DNA of 64,000 nucleotides from Dyadobacter jiangsuensis (GTDB taxonomy: Bacteria > Bacteroidota > Bacteroidia > Cytophagales > Spirosomataceae). The notes under the pieces were generated by a model. That model made no database searches, was not told where the DNA came from, and worked only from the letters and a program-made list of their open reading frames with translations. The position numbers and the translations under genes are program-made. The DNA is taken from the NCBI RefSeq assembly GCF_003014695.1, contig NZ_PYAS01000001.1, positions 492,738 to 556,737 on the forward strand. The letters run 5' to 3'. Below, in pieces: positions 26,332 through 35,561 of the stretch; position 1 is the first letter of the stretch; every line of letters starts with the position of its first letter.

Positions 26332-26529
26332 TCATAGTCCCCAAAAAATGCCCAGATACAAGCCGATACCCACCAATGTCGAGCCCGTGAGGATGGCTAA
26401 GGCGACGAGTGCAAAGATGAAGGTCTGCCCTTGCTCGTCGTCGGCGACCAGTTCATTCAAAATCAGGCTCAGCTCTTCGCCCTCAGTTTCCTGATCTTTC
26501 GGGTGCGTTTCCAGTACAAATTGTTTCAT
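26332..26529 (-). CDS. small membrane protein of unknown function
   Basis: 65 residues from the ATG at 26529 (MKQFVLETHPKDQE). An acidic N-terminal half (ETEGEELSLILNELVADDEQ) is followed by one long hydrophobic segment (about residues 35-63) rich in Gly and Leu, enough for one or two passes through the inner membrane. No family is recognised. Its support is the reading frame, the single clean membrane helix and its position 48 bp upstream of the TylF gene on the same strand. Confidence 0.5.
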   Translation of the reverse strand: MKQFVLETHPKDQETEGEELSLILNELVADDEQGQTFIFALVALAILTGSTLVGIGLYLGIFWGL

Positions 26530-26937
26530 AGCCAGGCGGATAATCGGTCTCGCAACTGTTCGCATTTTGCATCAACGATAGAAAAGATTCTCAGCAATTC
26601 CAAACCTGGTATCAAGATTTTAACCCCTGTACAGGACCTAAAAGTGCTGTATTGATTAGTGTAAGGTGATGTTAAATTATCATATGGCCGACATCGACAC
26701 TTCGTCGACATTTTCAAAAATGTGAGGTTGGTGCGGGGAACGATTTCAGAGGCCAAGATTGAATTGGGAAGCCCTATATTCAAGTTATAGAATTTATTCT
26801 TATTTATAGATAAATATCTACTACAAAATATGAATGATTTGACATTATAATAATACAACTAGTTTTACTTTTGACGCATCGCCGCAACAGCAGAATAGTT
26901 ATTCATTTCAGATCATTTACTCAACAACAACATCATC
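26530..26937. other. intergenic region with promoter and small palindrome
   Basis: About 400 bp between divergent genes. ACATTTT-ca-AAAATGT (26708-26723) is a perfect 7-bp inverted repeat that could be an operator. No coding frame here is convincing. Confidence 0.5.
26838..26873 (+). promoter_or_regulatory. Bacteroidota promoter, TTTG and TACTTTTG
   Basis: TTTG at 26838-26841 (-33 element) and TACTTTTG at 26866-26873 (-7 element) are separated by 24 bases, near the usual spacing. They lie 64 bp upstream of the ThDP-enzyme gene. Confidence 0.6.
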
Positions 26938-28701
26938 ATGGGCCTAGAAGCGCGCGAATCCGCGTCCTGTATCATTGAACTGGACGAACAGTTTAATCTG
27001 GACAGCTATCAGATCATCATTACAACATTAAGCAGTTGGGGGATACGATTGTATGCCGGGGTAAACGGCGGAGGGGTAATCCATCTGCTCAAACACCTCG
27101 CGCCACTCGACCGGACGGACACCGGAATGCCATCCTTGCTGACCATCGGGGAATATACGGCGGGTTTTATTCCGCTGGGATACTACCTGGCAAGCGGCCG
27201 GATTGCCGCGTCCGTTGCGACTACCGGTGCCGCTACCAAGCTCATATGCTGCGGATTAAGCGATGCCAAGCTGCACGATATTCCCGCCGTATATATCGTA
27301 CCGGTATCGAACGGAAGCACGGCCGGATTTTCACCGTTACAGGACACAACGGAACATGGTAGCAATATACTCATGCAGCTGCGGGCCGAATTACCTGAAT
27401 CCGTCTTTGTGCTGGACAGCAGGGCAACTTTAAATGAACAGCTATCGCTTGCCAAAGAACAGCTGGATCGTTCGAAGCCCGTTGTGCTGGTACTGGACAA
27501 TGAAGGGCTCAGCATTTCTCAGACGGATTCAGATCTCCTTCCGACCGTACCGAACGCTCGCATAAGGGAGAACCATTGCCAGGAGACGTTTCTGACGACA
27601 TTCCGGAGGGAAACAGAGGGGAAGCGCGTGGTGTTGTTCGTCGGTGAGGAAATGGCGCGTTACCCGCATGCCGCCGACCTCACCACCCGGCTCAGCGAAG
27701 TACTTCAGGCCGCTGTGATATGGAGTATCAATGGCGCCAATGCCGTCAGCCGTAACAATCCTTATGGCTATGGTTATATTTCATTTGGCGGCAACGACAG
27801 GGCTGTTTCGTTATATCATTCATTGGGGGAGCAGGATGTGTTGCTGGTGATCGGCGCGTGTCCGGATGAATACACGGTCAACTTCAGGAGGATATCTGCC
27901 GCTGCTACATTTCATTTGAGCAATATTCCGCAGGCTTATGGCTTGGTGGATAACAGTTTGCAGCATGTGGTAGATGGCCGCTATTATCGGGTGAATGCGC
28001 CGCTGGATTCGTTACTGCAAACTTTGGCAGATGCTGCAACCCAATTGCCGTTTGTCAACATCCCGGCGGAGACAGCGCCGCCCGATTTGAACGACCAGTC
28101 CTTTGCCCGTGCGCGCGGTGCGTATGCGGATATGGCCGCATTGTATCAGCATCTCGACCGCTGGTGGCCCAAGGGTTCTATCGGAATCGATGACACTTGC
28201 CTCGCCTACAAGGATCGCCAATATGTGACTCAGCGGCCGAACAACCATATCCGTTTTTTTTCGCTGTATCGTGGCTCAGCCATGGGCGGGGCGTTTGGTG
28301 TGGCCATAGGTGCGAAACTCGCAGATCCTGGCCGACAGGTATTTTTGTTCACCGGCGACGGCTGCTTCCGGTTGTTTTCGGGCTCACTGGGCGAGGTGAG
28401 TCATCTCGGGCTGGTGGTGTTTCTGCTTAACAATGAGACATTCGGCATTGTGGAGCAGGGACTGAGAAAGGTCTTGCCGGATATCGGCACGGCGTACTAC
28501 CATTCGAGGCTTGGCGCGGTTGACTATTGTGCGATTGCGCGGGCCAACAATTGGGATGGCATACGCCTCACGACCGACCTTAGTAACCTCGATGAAATAC
28601 TTCGGCGCGTAGAAGCGGGGCCGGTGAAGTCTCTGCTTATTGAAGTTCCGGTTGATCCCAATCAGGTATTAGGTAAAAATCCACGTCTGAAGAATTTGTA
28701 G
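26938..28701 (+). CDS. thiamine-diphosphate-dependent enzyme (2-oxoacid decarboxylase/acetolactate synthase superfamily)
   Basis: 587 residues in the three-domain order of pyruvate-decarboxylase-like enzymes. The pyrimidine-binding domain (about 25-190) has the activating Glu72 in LTIGEYTAGF and ATTGAATKLICCGLSDAKLH. A central domain follows (about 210-360), then a diphosphate-binding domain (about 395-560) with the ThDP motif from GDGCF (473-477) to NNETFG (498-503). The enzyme should make or break a C-C bond next to a carbonyl; the substrate is not predictable, since the usual decarboxylase active-site His-His pair is not seen and similarity to named members looks low. It is followed after 3 bp by a MEKHLA-domain gene, so the two form an operon. 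Confidence 0.85.
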   Translation: MGLEARESASCIIELDEQFNLDSYQIIITTLSSWGIRLYAGVNGGGVIHLLKHLAPLDRTDTGMPSLLTIGEYTAGFIPLGYYLASGRIAASVATTGAATKLICCGLSDAKLHDIPAVYIVPVSNGSTAGFSPLQDTTEHGSNILMQLRAELPESVFVLDSRATLNEQLSLAKEQLDRSKPVVLVLDNEGLSISQTDSDLLPTVPNARIRENHCQETFLTTFRRETEGKRVVLFVGEEMARYPHAADLTTRLSEVLQAAVIWSINGANAVSRNNPYGYGYISFGGNDRAVSLYHSLGEQDVLLVIGACPDEYTVNFRRISAAATFHLSNIPQAYGLVDNSLQHVVDGRYYRVNAPLDSLLQTLADAATQLPFVNIPAETAPPDLNDQSFARARGAYADMAALYQHLDRWWPKGSIGIDDTCLAYKDRQYVTQRPNNHIRFFSLYRGSAMGGAFGVAIGAKLADPGRQVFLFTGDGCFRLFSGSLGEVSHLGLVVFLLNNETFGIVEQGLRKVLPDIGTAYYHSRLGAVDYCAIARANNWDGIRLTTDLSNLDEILRRVEAGPVKSLLIEVPVDPNQVLGKNPRLKNL

Positions 28702-28704
28702 TAT

Positions 28705-29199
28705 ATGAACCTCACACCAAAAGACACGTTGATCCGGCGGATCGGCGACAGTTTCCAACAGCTATCAGGCCAACCCCTCTATGCCGCTCCCGAAGCATCC
28801 GCTCCCGGAGCCAACGTCTACCAATGGCTCCACGAAGATGCTCCCTACGGCATTCTAGCGCATAATACCGACGCCGACCCGCATTTTATATATGCCAATG
28901 GGCATGCGCTGGCCTCATTTAAATACACGCCGGAGGAAATACTTGCCGTACCGTCGAGGCTGAGCGCCTCGGAGCAGGACAGACCTGAGCGGCAGCGAAT
29001 GCTCGAAATTGTCTTACGCGATGGCATTGTTTACAACTATTCAGGCCCCAGGGTCGATAAATACGGCCGGAGTTTTATGATTTACGATGGAATAGTGTGG
29101 CAGCTGTGCGATCCGGACGGTCGGGTGTGGGGACAGGCTGCGCTGTTCTGGACGGACGAGTTCAAACGTCCCGAGTGGTTCCGGCCGGTAAGAACTTAG
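28705..29199 (+). CDS. MEKHLA-domain protein
   Basis: 164 residues, almost entirely one MEKHLA domain, a PAS-like fold. Typical elements are DPHFIYANGHALASFKYTPE near residue 52, then SRLSASEQDRPERQRMLEIV near residue 77, and the late GVWGQAALFW-type strand (here RVWGQAALFW). PAS-like folds bind small ligands or cofactors. The start codon follows the ThDP-enzyme stop by only 3 bp, so expression is coupled and a shared pathway is likely; a ligand-sensing or cofactor-handling role is inference. It ends 4 bp from the convergent PAP2 gene. Confidence 0.8.
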   Translation: MNLTPKDTLIRRIGDSFQQLSGQPLYAAPEASAPGANVYQWLHEDAPYGILAHNTDADPHFIYANGHALASFKYTPEEILAVPSRLSASEQDRPERQRMLEIVLRDGIVYNYSGPRVDKYGRSFMIYDGIVWQLCDPDGRVWGQAALFWTDEFKRPEWFRPVRT

Positions 29200-29203
29200 C
29201 CTG

Positions 29204-29881
29204 TCAATATACCGGCTGCGAGTTCGCCCGGGGTTTTCCCCCTTTATACCGGTGAGTCCAGTAGGCTACTTTCATCGACAAATACCCGATTCCCGCGCCC
29301 ACGAGGACATCGCTGATGTAATGCCGGTTGTTGGCGACGCGCAGCAGGCCCACGGATGACGCGACAGTGTACGACGCATAGGGCATCCAGGGATAGCGGT
29401 CTTTGTATTCTTCATTGAGGAACGTGGCCGCGGCGAATGCCTGGGTGGTATGGCCGGACGGGAAGGAATTATACGTGCTCCCATCCGGGCGTAGTGTATG
29501 CGTGGCCGATTTCAGAATGGTGGCCGTGGTGAGTGCCATTGCCTCGCCTTTGACGAGTATCGCAGTGCGGTTGAGCACGTCGGTTTTGGATTTGATACCG
29601 AACGCATCGAGGCCATAGGCGACTACCAGCGGCGAAAACTGCATGTAATCGTCGATATGTGTATGGAAACGCGGAATGTGCCGGTTCCGGCTTTCGGCGA
29701 GTTCGTTTTTGATGGATTCCTCCGAATGCCCGTTGGCTATGAGGCCGCCGATGATCAGCGATGCAGGTGCGTAAAATTGCTGCAATGTGAGCGGCTTACG
29801 CACGGGCAAACTGTCGGCAGCCGTGAGCGACTGTGCAAACGAAGTAGTTGAAAACAGTAGGAAAATGATGAGGAGGCGCAT
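29204..29881 (-). CDS. PAP2-family phosphatase
   Basis: 225 residues with a signal peptide or first membrane helix (MRLLIIFLLFSTTSFAQ) and all three phosphatase motifs: KSATHTLRP (C1, near residue 124), PSGHTTQAF (C2, near residue 141) and RVANNRHYISDV (C3, near residue 181). The catalytic histidines of C2 and C3 are present. Such enzymes remove phosphate from lipid phosphates such as lipid A, undecaprenyl diphosphate or phosphatidic acid on the periplasmic side. It starts 13 bp after the stop of the outer-membrane barrel gene and appears to be the last gene of an operon headed by a two-component system. Confidence 0.92.
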   Translation of the reverse strand: MRLLIIFLLFSTTSFAQSLTAADSLPVRKPLTLQQFYAPASLIIGGLIANGHSEESIKNELAESRNRHIPRFHTHIDDYMQFSPLVVAYGLDAFGIKSKTDVLNRTAILVKGEAMALTTATILKSATHTLRPDGSTYNSFPSGHTTQAFAAATFLNEEYKDRYPWMPYASYTVASSVGLLRVANNRHYISDVLVGAGIGYLSMKVAYWTHRYKGGKPRANSQPVY

Positions 29882-29894
29882 GGGGTAATCATTT

Positions 29895-32318
29895 TTAAAA
29901 TTTGAAACTGTAACCGGCCCGTACTAGCTGGGTCTCGTAATAATCACGGCTGTTGTAATGGAAGCCGTCACCGTACACGGTTTTGCGGATGACCAGCGTA
30001 CCGAAAAGGTCGGTGGCGTTGATGAAGATCTCGCCTTTGGGCAACTGTCGTTTGGCACCGGCATCGACCGAGAAACGGTAGCCTGTGCGGCCCTGCGGTA
30101 CGATGTCGGGCGCCTGGTAAATGGTCACCACCTGCACCTCGGTTTTTTTGCCTTTCAATACGGCGCTCACTTTGGCACTGCCGGAGGTGAGCGTTTGTTT
30201 GGAGGCACTGTAAATGGATTTTACAGGATACAGGTTCTCGACGGAGAATGCATTGACCGTATTTTTATAAATATTCCCATTTATATTCACCGAAAACCAC
30301 GGCGCCAGATCTTGCTGCAACACCAGCTCGCCACCCGCATTGTAGCTCTTGCCGGCATTCTGGAAAATGTTGTAGATCAAAGTGCTGCCGGGCACGATCG
30401 TGCCGATACGCGTAATGGTTCCGTTGATTTGCTTGTGGTACAATGCGGCGTAGAGCGAGCCATTGTTCCAGCTGGTTTTGTACCCCGCTTCCCAGGAGCT
30501 GGTAAACTGCGGTTTGAGGGCAGGGTTACCGATTTTGATAATTTCTGCATCGTCGTATTTCGGGAAAATACGGATGTCCACTTCATTGGGCCTATCGACG
30601 CGGCGGTTGTAGAACAGCGACACCTTGTTTCGGTCGTCGATTTTATAGGCAAACCGCACATTAGGGAAAGGCTTTGCATAAGTGTAACCGTCGGAGTGGT
30701 AGGTAGGGTGGGTCGGGTTGACGTCGTAACGGAGATTGATATACTCGACCCGCAAACCTGCTTCCACCTCGAAGTTCCTGTTTTCAAAAACATAATTGCC
30801 GTAGACTGCGGGAATGGTCTCTTTGTAGTCGGCCCAGCCGCCGGCCAGACTGTCGATAGGGGAGTTACGTCCCGGCGTGGCGACGCCCGGAAAGAACTGC
30901 ATATTGGTCGGGATGAAACGCCTGCGCAGTTTCAAACCGCCTTCCAGCCTGCCGTACCGCAGCGGACGGATGTAATCGGCATTGAAGTCGAACACGTTTT
31001 CATCCGAAAGCAGCTTGAAGGCCTCCTTGCCGGTGAAATCGGGTATGATGTTGGTAAAAAAATACTGCTCGTTTTCGCGGTGGAAGGTGTAGTTGAGGCC
31101 AATGTTGAGCAAATGTCCGGGTTGCGCGTATTTGTGCTGGTACGACGCGCTCGCGGTCACAGTGGTTTTCAATTCGTCTTCCAGGAATTGCCAGAGCCGG
31201 CTTCGCTGGGTCAGTTTTGCATTAAAAAACGGTTCATCGCCGCGGTCGAGGATCTTCTCGCTGCTGAACAGCGCCGAAACCGACAACGCATTGCTTTCAT
31301 CGAAGGTCCAGTCGATGCCGGTTTTGCCGGTAACTACATTGGTACTCCGGTTCCGCTTGGTTTGCTGCCTGACGGTATCTCCGCTGTCGTAGTAGCGATC
31401 TACAAACTCGTTCTTGTTGAGCGTCGGCGTGTGCAGGTAGTCGCCCTGAAAAAACACATTGACTTTCTTCTTCTTATAATTCAAGGCCAATGAAGGGTTC
31501 AATTTGAGGGTATTCCGGTATTGCGGGCGGATATCAGGCAAGTTTTCCTTCCGTACCCACAATGCGCCCAGTCCCGCGGCCATTCCTATTTTGCCGTTGA
31601 AACCTTCCTTTTTTTCTTTTTTATAAATAATGTTGATGATGCCTGCATTGCCGTTCGCATCGTAACGGGCCGATGGGTTGTTGATGATCTCGATCCGCTC
31701 GATAGCCGAAGCCGGGATGTTATCGAGGCTCGTCTGGCTGCCGAATCCGGTGAGGGCTGTCTGGCGGCCGTCTACCAGAATGGCCACTTTGTCGCTGCCG
31801 CGCAGCAGCACTTTGCCATCTTCCCCGGCCGTTACACCCGGCAGGTTTTTCAGCGCCTGCAATACCGATCCACCACTTTGGCTCACGTTCCGGCCGATGT
31901 TGAAGGTCTTCCGGTCAAGTTTATCGTCGACTCCCTCGGCTGCCTGGCCGGCGATGGTCACTTCCTGCAAATTTTGGGAATCGTCGGCCATCCTGAACTC
32001 GCCGAGATCGAGGAAGGGGCTCAGGGTGCCCACGGTGATGCGTTGGCGCAATGCTTTATAGCCCAGCGACACGCATTCAATGCGGTAATTGCCGCTTCGA
32101 ACGTCGGGGAGGCTGAATCGCCCGAGCTCGTTGGTAATGGTGCCTGTTACAAATGCGCTGTCATTTTCAGTTTTGAGAACAATATTGGCAAATGGGAGTG
32201 CTTGCCCGCTTGCCACGGAAGTGACCTGCCCGGAGAGCGTTACCTTGCTGACCTGCGCTTTGAGTTGCGAGAGGGTAAGCAGGAAGCATAGGCAGGTCAG
32301 GATTCTTTTGAAAGCCAT
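29895..32318 (-). CDS. outer-membrane beta-barrel / TonB-dependent receptor-like protein
   Basis: 807 residues: signal peptide (1-21, ending QLKAQ); a carboxypeptidase-like regulatory domain (about 26-110, SGQVTSVASGQALPFANIVL); a plug domain (about 125-230, with GSVLQALKNLPGVTAGEDGK and IERIEIINNPSARYDANG); and a barrel of the OMP_b-brl_3 type ending with an aromatic Phe (AGYSFKF). This subgroup lacks the SusC signature and has no SusD partner. It probably takes up or handles a small molecule. It sits 63 bp after the histidine kinase stop and 13 bp before the PAP2 start, suggesting one transcript with both. Confidence 0.9.
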   Translation of the reverse strand: MAFKRILTCLCFLLTLSQLKAQVSKVTLSGQVTSVASGQALPFANIVLKTENDSAFVTGTITNELGRFSLPDVRSGNYRIECVSLGYKALRQRITVGTLSPFLDLGEFRMADDSQNLQEVTIAGQAAEGVDDKLDRKTFNIGRNVSQSGGSVLQALKNLPGVTAGEDGKVLLRGSDKVAILVDGRQTALTGFGSQTSLDNIPASAIERIEIINNPSARYDANGNAGIINIIYKKEKKEGFNGKIGMAAGLGALWVRKENLPDIRPQYRNTLKLNPSLALNYKKKKVNVFFQGDYLHTPTLNKNEFVDRYYDSGDTVRQQTKRNRSTNVVTGKTGIDWTFDESNALSVSALFSSEKILDRGDEPFFNAKLTQRSRLWQFLEDELKTTVTASASYQHKYAQPGHLLNIGLNYTFHRENEQYFFTNIIPDFTGKEAFKLLSDENVFDFNADYIRPLRYGRLEGGLKLRRRFIPTNMQFFPGVATPGRNSPIDSLAGGWADYKETIPAVYGNYVFENRNFEVEAGLRVEYINLRYDVNPTHPTYHSDGYTYAKPFPNVRFAYKIDDRNKVSLFYNRRVDRPNEVDIRIFPKYDDAEIIKIGNPALKPQFTSSWEAGYKTSWNNGSLYAALYHKQINGTITRIGTIVPGSTLIYNIFQNAGKSYNAGGELVLQQDLAPWFSVNINGNIYKNTVNAFSVENLYPVKSIYSASKQTLTSGSAKVSAVLKGKKTEVQVVTIYQAPDIVPQGRTGYRFSVDAGAKRQLPKGEIFINATDLFGTLVIRKTVYGDGFHYNSRDYYETQLVRAGYSFKF

Positions 32319-32381
32319 TCAGATGTTGTGTTTGATGATCTGATGGCAAAAATGAGTAGTGATTTGGAAGAAATTTCGAAT

Positions 32382-33653
32382 TCAGAAGCGGACAGAAAAC
32401 CGGTGCATACCCTGGGCGAAATCATAGCCGATCTGCCAGCCATAGCGGTCGCATATCTCGCGCGCGATCGCGAGCCCGAGCCCACTGCCTGCATGCTCGT
32501 CCGACGCCTGCGCGAACCTCCTGAAAAGGTTTTTAGCCAGTAATGCCTCCGCGCCGGTGTTGGAAACGGTAAGCACACCGCCGGCCAAATGCACAAGTAC
32601 TTCCCCGCCGGTTGGCGTGTAGCGTACCGCATTCACAAGCAGGTTGGTGACCAGGATTTCGGTCAATACCGGATTGGCCTCAACCCGAAACGGTTCGATG
32701 CTTTCGGTATAATGCAATGCATTGTTTTCAAAACGGTCGGCGAACTGCTCGGCAACGCCTGCCAGCGTTTCGTCCAATGCTATTTGTTCCTTTTCCTCAA
32801 ATTGCGCGTGTTCGATACGTGCAAGCAGGAGCAGGTTTTTATTGATGCGCGAAACGCGGTTGATCGCCTGGTACACTTGCTCTACGATGCGCATTTGCCC
32901 GGCGTCCAGCGACTGGCTTTGCAAGAGCATGTCCAGCCGGGATTTGACGATCGCCAGCGGCGTCTGCAATTCGTGCGATGCATTTTCAGTGAATTCTTTT
33001 TGCTGGCGGTAAGAGGCGAGGCTGCCTTGCATCAGGGTATCCAGGCTGGCATTCAGATCGGTAAATTCGGTCACATCCGAAACCGGCAGCGGCACGGCCT
33101 TGCCGCTTTCCAGGCGAAAAGTGCGAAGGCCTGCCAGCGTATCGTAAAATGGCTGCCAGATACGCAGGGCCGTTTTGCGGTTGAGATAGATAAATCCGGC
33201 AAGCAGCAGCATGATGAAAAAGACGGTCACCCCGCCAATAGCCAGGATCGTCTCGTCGACCTCCTCCATATTGGTTTCAACCAACACGCGGTACAGTTTG
33301 TGGTTGACGCGGATGTCGGTCGTGAGGCACCGGAACTGTTCACGGTCGTTCATAAAACTATCGAACCGGATAACGGTATAAAGGCTGTCGGGGCGGGGAG
33401 TGGTGGTTTCGTTGAACGAGAAGCCGGGCTGTATTTTATCGAGCACGGCGATCATATTGTCCACCGCGGTATCTGGCAGGCTGAGGTGTGTGAGGCGTTT
33501 TTCCAGCTTTTCGCGGATGGCATAATGGTGCTTGTCCAGCTCATTCTCCCAAATCACGTCGATGATCAGGAAATACACCGGAATGCTGATCACCAGCACC
33601 GTGAATGCATAAATCACCAACGGGCGCAGGCTTTGGTCGAGCAGCTTTTTCAT
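32382..33653 (-). CDS. sensor histidine kinase (membrane-bound)
   Basis: 423 residues from the ATG at 33653, which overlaps the response-regulator stop as ATGA and so fixes the start. There are two membrane helices (about 8-30 and 150-175) around a periplasmic sensor of about 120 residues. The HisKA domain has the phospho-acceptor in ASHELQTPL (His227), the N box is LLVNAVRYTPTGG, and the G2 box is GSGLGLAIAREICDRY. No HAMP domain is obvious. Catalytic motifs are complete. It pairs with the OmpR-type regulator encoded immediately upstream, and the next genes downstream (barrel, PAP2) are likely on the same transcript. Confidence 0.93.
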   Translation of the reverse strand: MKKLLDQSLRPLVIYAFTVLVISIPVYFLIIDVIWENELDKHHYAIREKLEKRLTHLSLPDTAVDNMIAVLDKIQPGFSFNETTTPRPDSLYTVIRFDSFMNDREQFRCLTTDIRVNHKLYRVLVETNMEEVDETILAIGGVTVFFIMLLLAGFIYLNRKTALRIWQPFYDTLAGLRTFRLESGKAVPLPVSDVTEFTDLNASLDTLMQGSLASYRQQKEFTENASHELQTPLAIVKSRLDMLLQSQSLDAGQMRIVEQVYQAINRVSRINKNLLLLARIEHAQFEEKEQIALDETLAGVAEQFADRFENNALHYTESIEPFRVEANPVLTEILVTNLLVNAVRYTPTGGEVLVHLAGGVLTVSNTGAEALLAKNLFRRFAQASDEHAGSGLGLAIAREICDRYGWQIGYDFAQGMHRFSVRF

Positions 33654-34333
33654 CCTTCCCATTTATACCCGGTTCCGTAAATCGTTTTGAGATAATTGCC
33701 ATAACCGGCCTCGCTCAGCTTCTTTTTCAGGTTTTTCACATGCGCGTACACGAAGTCGTGGTTATCGAACATATCGGCAATGTCGCCCGATAAATGCTCG
33801 GCTAATGCGCTTTTGGAAATTACCCGGTTTTTGTTCCCGATAAAAAACAGCAGAAGATCAAGCTCTTTCTTCGTGAGTACCACCACCTGACCATTGACGG
33901 TCACCATTTTGCTTAGTAGATCTACCTTCAATTCGCTCTGTACGACCTGGTTATGGTTGGCGAAGCTCCGCCTGCGGATTACCGAGTAAATGCGTGCGGC
34001 GAGTTCGGGTAAATGGAAAGGTTTCGCCAGGTAGTCGTCCGCTCCCGCGTGCAGGCCCCTGATTTTGGTCTCATAATCGCCCTTGGCCGAAATGATGATC
34101 ACGCCGTCTTGCTGTCCCTGCTGTCCCTGCTGTTTAAGCGTTTCGAGGATGTCCATCCCGTCGCCGCCGGGCAGCATGAGATCCAGCAGAATGCAGTCGT
34201 ACCGGTATAGCTCCACTTTCTCGCGTGCCTGCGCCCAGGTGGCCGCGTACTCGCACAGGTAGTCCTGCGCCGTGAGGTAGGCGCCGATGCTTTCGGCCAG
34301 GCCGGGTTCGTCTTCAATGATCAGGATCTTCAT
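33650..34333 (-). CDS. OmpR/PhoB-family response regulator
   Basis: 227 residues: receiver domain (1-120) with the acidic pocket IIEDEPG (Glu7, Asp8), the phospho-acceptor in CILLDLMLPGGDG (Asp51) and the conserved Lys in LAKPFHLPEL, then a winged-helix DNA-binding domain (about 130-225) ending KTIYGTGYKWEG, the usual OmpR-class finish. The 4-bp ATGA overlap with the kinase gene shows translational coupling. Likely targets include its own operon with the barrel protein and lipid phosphatase (inference). Confidence 0.95.
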   Translation of the reverse strand: MKILIIEDEPGLAESIGAYLTAQDYLCEYAATWAQAREKVELYRYDCILLDLMLPGGDGMDILETLKQQGQQGQQDGVIIISAKGDYETKIRGLHAGADDYLAKPFHLPELAARIYSVIRRRSFANHNQVVQSELKVDLLSKMVTVNGQVVVLTKKELDLLLFFIGNKNRVISKSALAEHLSGDIADMFDNHDFVYAHVKNLKKKLSEAGYGNYLKTIYGTGYKWEG

Positions 34334-34438
34334 TCGGGCAATTTAAGGCAACAATTTGGAATTCTTTTTGAAGGAAAACTATGCCCGATGCGACTGAATT
34401 TGATACGCCGGCGTACGCAAGTTCAATTTAGCCAAGAG

Positions 34439-35365
34439 TCAATCAAACATCACCGGTTCGACCCGGTAGCCCTCAGCGCGTAACAGCATGATCACGCCCG
34501 TTTTGTAGTATAAATGACCGAGGCCGACGGCAATCAACGTAGGCCGGCTTGAAATGCAAGATATGATTTTGGGCATCCACTCTTTGTTCCGTTGCGCGAG
34601 AGGAACAAAATCGAAATGAGGGGCACTCGCAGTGTTGGTGGAATATTTGTCAAGATGATATTCAAATCTCATGGTTTTGTAGTGTGCAAGCGTATCTTCT
34701 ACGCTAGGCATGCCGTAGAAATTCCAATCCGGTTTGTCGCTCCCAATCGTATAATTGACGGCGCGGGTAAGGTATTGCCTCGCATGCCCGATTTCCGTCG
34801 AGTCGAAATCGGTGACTTTCACCCGGTCCAGGCGGTCGCCCTGTCTTCCGAGCTTCACATATAACTCAAACAAGTCTTTATCCATGAATTTTGTAAAGGC
34901 ATTGGCCTTATTGTTTCCTGACACCAACGTTACCATAATGGCTGACTCCATCTCCGCCACCGTCATGGCCGCGGCATCAGGGTTGTTGCGGATACCTTCA
35001 CCAACGCGGGCGACAAAGAATGAATCCAGCGTCTCGAATTGTTTTTTGTCAAGCAGCGGTAATGCCTTCAAGATCTCCTTTTTGGGTGTCATTGGTGGCG
35101 GCTGAGTTGTAAATTGCTCATTCAGAATATACTCTGTACTATCAACGACCTTGCTCATTTGAGGTGTTTTCAAAAGCCATTCGGCGTCGGAGAGGTGGAA
35201 CGTCCCCAGCAAATACGAAGGTTTGGGACAGTTGGGCCCGGTCACTTTCCAAAGAATTGTACGGGGATTTGGCGCGCTGTCCGGATTACCTTTTTGTGCC
35301 CACGCATGGCTGGCCGCCATCTGGAATAGGATTAGCGCAATACAAATGGAAGGTAAAATTTTCAT
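34439..35365 (-). CDS. TraB/GumN family protein
   Basis: 308 residues with a signal peptide (1-23, ending HAWAQ). It has the two metal-binding motifs of the TraB/GumN (Tiki-like) family: GTFHLSDAEWLL near residue 54 and AVGLGHLYY near residue 282. The conserved glutamates that follow the first motif are placed as usual (EYILNEQF). Proteins of this fold are proposed metalloproteases, but the activity of bacterial exported members is largely unknown. It is transcribed alone, divergent from the serine hydrolase gene and upstream of the response-regulator gene. Confidence 0.85.
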   Translation of the reverse strand: MKILPSICIALILFQMAASHAWAQKGNPDSAPNPRTILWKVTGPNCPKPSYLLGTFHLSDAEWLLKTPQMSKVVDSTEYILNEQFTTQPPPMTPKKEILKALPLLDKKQFETLDSFFVARVGEGIRNNPDAAAMTVAEMESAIMVTLVSGNNKANAFTKFMDKDLFELYVKLGRQGDRLDRVKVTDFDSTEIGHARQYLTRAVNYTIGSDKPDWNFYGMPSVEDTLAHYKTMRFEYHLDKYSTNTASAPHFDFVPLAQRNKEWMPKIISCISSRPTLIAVGLGHLYYKTGVIMLLRAEGYRVEPVMFD

Positions 35366-35561
35366 GGATAGCGTCAGTTTGCTGGTGAATTGTGAAAATA
35401 CGATGCAGGCGCACTTTCGAAAACATTGTTTCTGAAAATTTGTAACCGGTGTGGTGAATTTGTTCTCTTATGGGTGGAGCTAAAAAAATACCGAGATGCA
35501 GATTTTACCACAATTTCGTTTTTGGGAAGTAACAGGTTTTCTGAGGGTGCCTGTTAAATAC

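Noticed and set aside
26526..26858. 110-codon minus-strand frame upstream of the ThDP enzyme
   Set aside because: It lies across the promoter region, and its composition is unlike neighbouring genes, with no recognisable features.
29958..31493. 511-codon open frame opposite the outer-membrane barrel gene
   Set aside because: The minus-strand barrel has full domain order and a signal peptide. The opposite frame has no recognisable motif.
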